DNA of 17,808 nucleotides from Jimgerdemannia flammicorona (taxonomy: Eukaryota > Mucoromycota > Endogonomycetes > Endogonales > Endogonaceae). Below the pieces are notes generated by a model. That model worked only from the letters and a program-made list of their open reading frames with translations. It was not told the origin of the DNA and did not search any database. A program made the translations under genes and the position numbers. Positions 15,696-17,808 of the stretch are shown piece after piece; the first letter of the stretch is position 1; every line of letters begins with the position of its first letter. Location of the stretch: assembly GCA_003990745.1 (NCBI GenBank), contig RBNI01002681.1, positions 1 through 17,808 of the forward strand, written 5' to 3'.

Positions 15696-16420
15696 ACTTG
15701 GTGGACTGTTTGACCTGCGTGGAGCGACCTCGTGGCTAACGTCTGAGGCACGGGAGCCGGAGAGGTGGCGGGGGGCCTTGTTGAACGAGGGGTGAGAGAC
15801 GTTGACAAAACGAAGGGAGTGACAAGCAGCGATGACCTCGGCAAGAGTGATGCCAGATACACATGCACCCCGTGAATATAAGACACTCGAAAGCGTTGGC
15901 GAGAGTATTGGCGAGAGTATTGGCAAGAGTGTTAGCGAGAGTGTTGGCGAGAGCGTTGGCAAGAGTGTTGGCAAGAGTGTTCGCAAGAGTGTTGGCAAGA
16001 GTGTTGGCCAGAGTGTTGGAGAGAGTGTTGGGGAGACTTCTAAAGCAGTTGAGGGAGGTACGTTGGAGAGGCGCGTGCAGTTGTTGAGCTCAATGGCCTG
16101 GAGAAACTGGATCATGTTATCATCGCACGCAGGAGACCATTGGACATGTGGTCGCGGAACATTGGGTTGTGAGGGTCGTAGAAAGATAGATTGCTGAACT
16201 GACGGGAGAGGCGAAGGCTCCGAAGGTTCGAGAGGTGCCTGATAATATCGCAGTTGTTGAAGGAGGAAGAAGAGAAATTTTAGAAAATAATAGTTTTTGA
16301 GTGCTCCAGAGCCTGCCCACATTGAAGAGGAATGGCGACAAGTCAAATGAAGCCCGCATCGTCGAAGAAAACGCTCCAATTAAACTCACTCATCATCAAT
16401 TGGAAGAACGCCAGCATAAC
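15690..16420 (-). pseudogene. F-box/LRR-like protein, paralogue B fragment with internal minisatellite
   Basis: DNA homology to paralogue A is clear in two blocks: 15790-15904 matches 14285-14401, and 16201-16262 matches 14521-14581. Minus-strand reading gives CDIIRHLSNLRSLRLSRQF, FLQAIELNNCTRLSNV, FECLIFTGC and SGITLAEVIAACHSLRFVN. These are LRR-like and parallel to paralogue A (KLLPNLWSLRLSRDQ, FEYLVLTGC, GITLAEVFAACGSLRFIN). A long minus frame (16379-15627, 250 codons, no in-frame ATG until residue 21) spans part of it. It passes through the 12-bp repeat, but homology jumps between frames, so the open frame is probably partly fortuitous. The F-box end is missing. Confidence 0.6.
15889..16032. 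repeat. 12-bp minisatellite, 12 units
   Basis: Twelve near-perfect units of (g/a)agagtgttggc cover 144 bp. Because the unit is 12 bp, no frame is disturbed. The minus strand reads (Leu-Ala-Asn-Thr)n in one frame and Pro-Thr-Leu repeats in the frame of the long ORF. The + strand reads Glu-Ser-Val-Gly. Paralogue A has a single matching word (LADT) at the homologous place, so the array is a local expansion. Confidence 0.95.
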
Positions 16421-16504
16421 AAAGCCACACGCCTGAAAATGTTCACCTGGAAATAATCCGCATCAACGAAGAGCACAATTGCCAAGCTGCAAAAATTGAA
16501 CACC

Positions 16505-16860
16505 TCACGGACATAGGCCAGCGGCCAGGACGATGGACTCCGCGAATTCATCAAGGACGAATCCCTCGCAATCCACCTTAATTGTGAGGCCAGAGTTTAA
16601 TCGCTGAATGTCCGTAATACGCTTCTTGGGCAGATTCTTCCTCATTCCGCGTACATTTTGTTGTGCACACGGGACCCAAGCACGTTGGCAAGATGCGGAA
16701 CTGTGATAAAGTTATATCCGAGTAATCTGACATGCCGAGCTATGTTCAAGTATAAGTTTCGCCGGAATTGTCTCGTGCCGCCTTGCACATCCACCGATGG
16801 GTAATGTCGCTATCGAACGGCATATACATTGTTGCTGGGTCCTGGCCATCTTATCGGCAG
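16505..16860 (-). pseudogene. F-box/LRR-like protein, paralogue C fragment
   Basis: 16546-16640 aligns with 14165-14240 of paralogue A (for example gcaatcc(a/g)c(c/t)ttaattatgag / ttaattgtgag). Minus-strand protein is RITDIQRLNSGLTIKVDCEGF (21 positions, here split RITDIQRLNS / GLTIKVDCEGF) against MGIQRINTGLIIKADCGGF. Upstream on the minus strand, RRNLYLNIARHVRLLGYNF is followed by ITVPHLANVLGSRV, stopping at TGA 16644-16642. This resembles the segment after an F-box in fungal families. A short frame 16645-16505 then holds the conserved C-terminal part. The order (C-terminal part of one copy directly before the LRR part of paralogue B) indicates a tandem gene family eroded by deletion. Confidence 0.5.
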
Positions 16861-17490
16861 GATATTCATGCTCGAGGAAGCAACCAACCCACCAGGCCGA
16901 GAATAAGAAATAAATAGGGATAAAGGCTTCGGACAACGTGTCCACTGGTCGGGTGCCATACAGAGCTCCGCGGTAGCAGCTCACGCCACTTACCAAGACA
17001 ACATGGGAAAGTTGGCGAGCCGTGAAACATTCAACTTGATAAAACAGAAGGTCGAACACTTGTTTGAGTGCATCAATGAATATAATCGGGGGAAAGGAAA
17101 TATAAATAATTACCCATAACTTCACATCACCACACCCTACGTCAGATTGTACAGGAATGTTACTGTTTGAGAGCCATTTTATGTAAATTTGTAAATAAGT
17201 TCATGTGAATAGAACGGGATGCATATATCGGTGGTTTTGTCATGAACTTTTTTTCCAACAAAGCATCCGTGTTTTATACCGTCATTCTCAGAATCGAGGT
17301 ACCCTATATGGCGATTGATCGTCGATTCCGAAAACCCATTCGCCAGCTTTGCCAGAGAGGTGTAATGTGTCACAAAGAGCATGATGGATTTGATCAATGG
17401 ATGGAGGAGACAACACAAATAAGACGATGAGCAGTCAATCTACACAGCTCTATCCCTTCACCTTTGTCAAGTCTCCGTCCTTTCAAGGCC
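16861..17490. other. Region without recognisable genes
   Basis: Open minus frames exist (17125-16712 and 17418-17179), but they begin at GTG or TTG and match no family I know. One contains LAKLANGFSESTINRHIGYL, which looks vaguely like a helix-turn-helix. A GTAAGT word on the minus strand near 16992 could be a 5' splice site, but no flanking exon is convincing. CpG content is normal. Confidence 0.4.
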
Positions 17491-17715
17491 TTACCTTTTT
17501 GATGAAATGCTTGAGCTGAGCATACGTGATTGCCGTGCATACTTGTCCCGTGCCCGAGCTCGCCCAGGATCACGAGCGACCATTGCGTTGACTGCTTTAT
17601 GCTGTCCCGAGGTCTTGTGCAGTTCGAGCATGAAAGTGCTCTCACCTGTGAGCATGTTAAGCAGCGCGACCTGCCGAATGTAAGGGCTTTTACCAAAAAC
17701 ATTCACATATGACAT
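17491..17715 (-). CDS. Hypothetical small protein or exon
   Basis: A 74-codon minus frame from ATG 17715 reads IRQVALLNMLTGESTFMLEL, then HKTSGQHKAVNAMVARDPG and RARARDKYARQSRML, ending SSSISSKR. The text has ordinary amino-acid balance and no stop-riddled neighbours. The end coincides with a possible fungal 5' splice site (aaaag/gtaagg). A cttgac branch-like word and a tgtag acceptor follow within about 55 bp, which would extend the protein by about 15 residues. No domain is recognised. The overlapping + and minus frames of similar size are alternatives. Confidence is low. Confidence 0.25.
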   Translation of the reverse strand: MSYVNVFGKSPYIRQVALLNMLTGESTFMLELHKTSGQHKAVNAMVARDPGRARARDKYARQSRMLSSSISSKR

Positions 17716-17808
17716 AATAAACTATTCTCTCTAATTCACCAACATGTACCACCCATAAAATTCGTCCAACTCCAAATGGATCTACTCCCTTACAACTGAA
17801 GGAAGTGA
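17716..17808. other. Window end, nothing recognised
   Basis: AT-rich end of the window upstream of the minus-strand frame. No motif can be supported. Confidence 0.5.

Noticed and set aside
15627..16379. 250-codon minus-strand open frame as an intact gene
   Set aside because: It begins at TTG, with the first ATG 20 codons in. It reads through a minisatellite, and homology to paralogue A moves between frames inside it.
16712..17125. 137-codon minus frame as a gene
   Set aside because: It starts at GTG, matches no known family, and overlaps the better-supported paralogue C segment in another frame.
17179..17418. Helix-turn-helix-like frame (LAKLANGFSESTINRHI)
   Set aside because: It starts at TTG with no other motif or homology; the resemblance is too short to claim a DNA-binding protein.

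Overview
The window looks like nuclear DNA of a fungus, most likely a basidiomycete; this is an inference. Support comes from three things: degraded Ty3/gypsy, Ty1/copia and LINE-type retrotransposons, F-box/leucine-rich-repeat-like proteins with a basidiomycete-style 'LALVxKSWRNP' signature, and strong CpG loss confined to the transposon part. I found no intact, confidently functional host gene, no rRNA or tRNA, no CRISPR array and no prokaryotic operon structure.

Layout. (1) About 1-1596: repeat-rich, decayed, unrecognised sequence. (2) 1597-3747: the pol region of a dead Ty3/gypsy element on the + strand, with a dUTPase domain in front of a reverse transcriptase (RT). It is cut at the start of the RNase H connection. 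(3) 3748-8071 and 8072-11145: two diverged, head-to-tail copies of one LINE (non-LTR retrotransposon). Copy A has ORF1, endonuclease and most of the RT. Copy B has ORF1 and endonuclease only. Both keep their 5' ends and lack their 3' ends. (4) 11146-11284: an antisense scrap of Ty1/copia Gag at the end of copy B. (5) 11285-13068: very AT-rich DNA, ending in a 170-codon decayed frame of unknown origin. (6) 13069-13092: a T24 tract at the edge of the transposon block. (7) 13185-13602: an imperfect tandem array rich in GAATGC. (8) 14100-16860: three decayed paralogues of an F-box/LRR-like gene, all on the minus strand, one carrying a 12-bp minisatellite. (9) 16861-17808: little recognisable, with one weak minus-strand ORF.

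The transposons appear nested and truncated. LINE A interrupts the gypsy pol, LINE B follows LINE A, and a deletion or rearrangement joins LINE B to the copia scrap. CpG is absent for 2,380 bp (10767-13146) and occurs only 4 times in the first 3.7 kb, against about 40 times in 600 bp at 14101-14700. Comparing the two LINE copies shows most premature stops sit at tryptophan codons of the other copy. Together this fits a history of targeted cytosine methylation or RIP-like mutation of repeats, with a sharp boundary near 13.07-13.15 kb.
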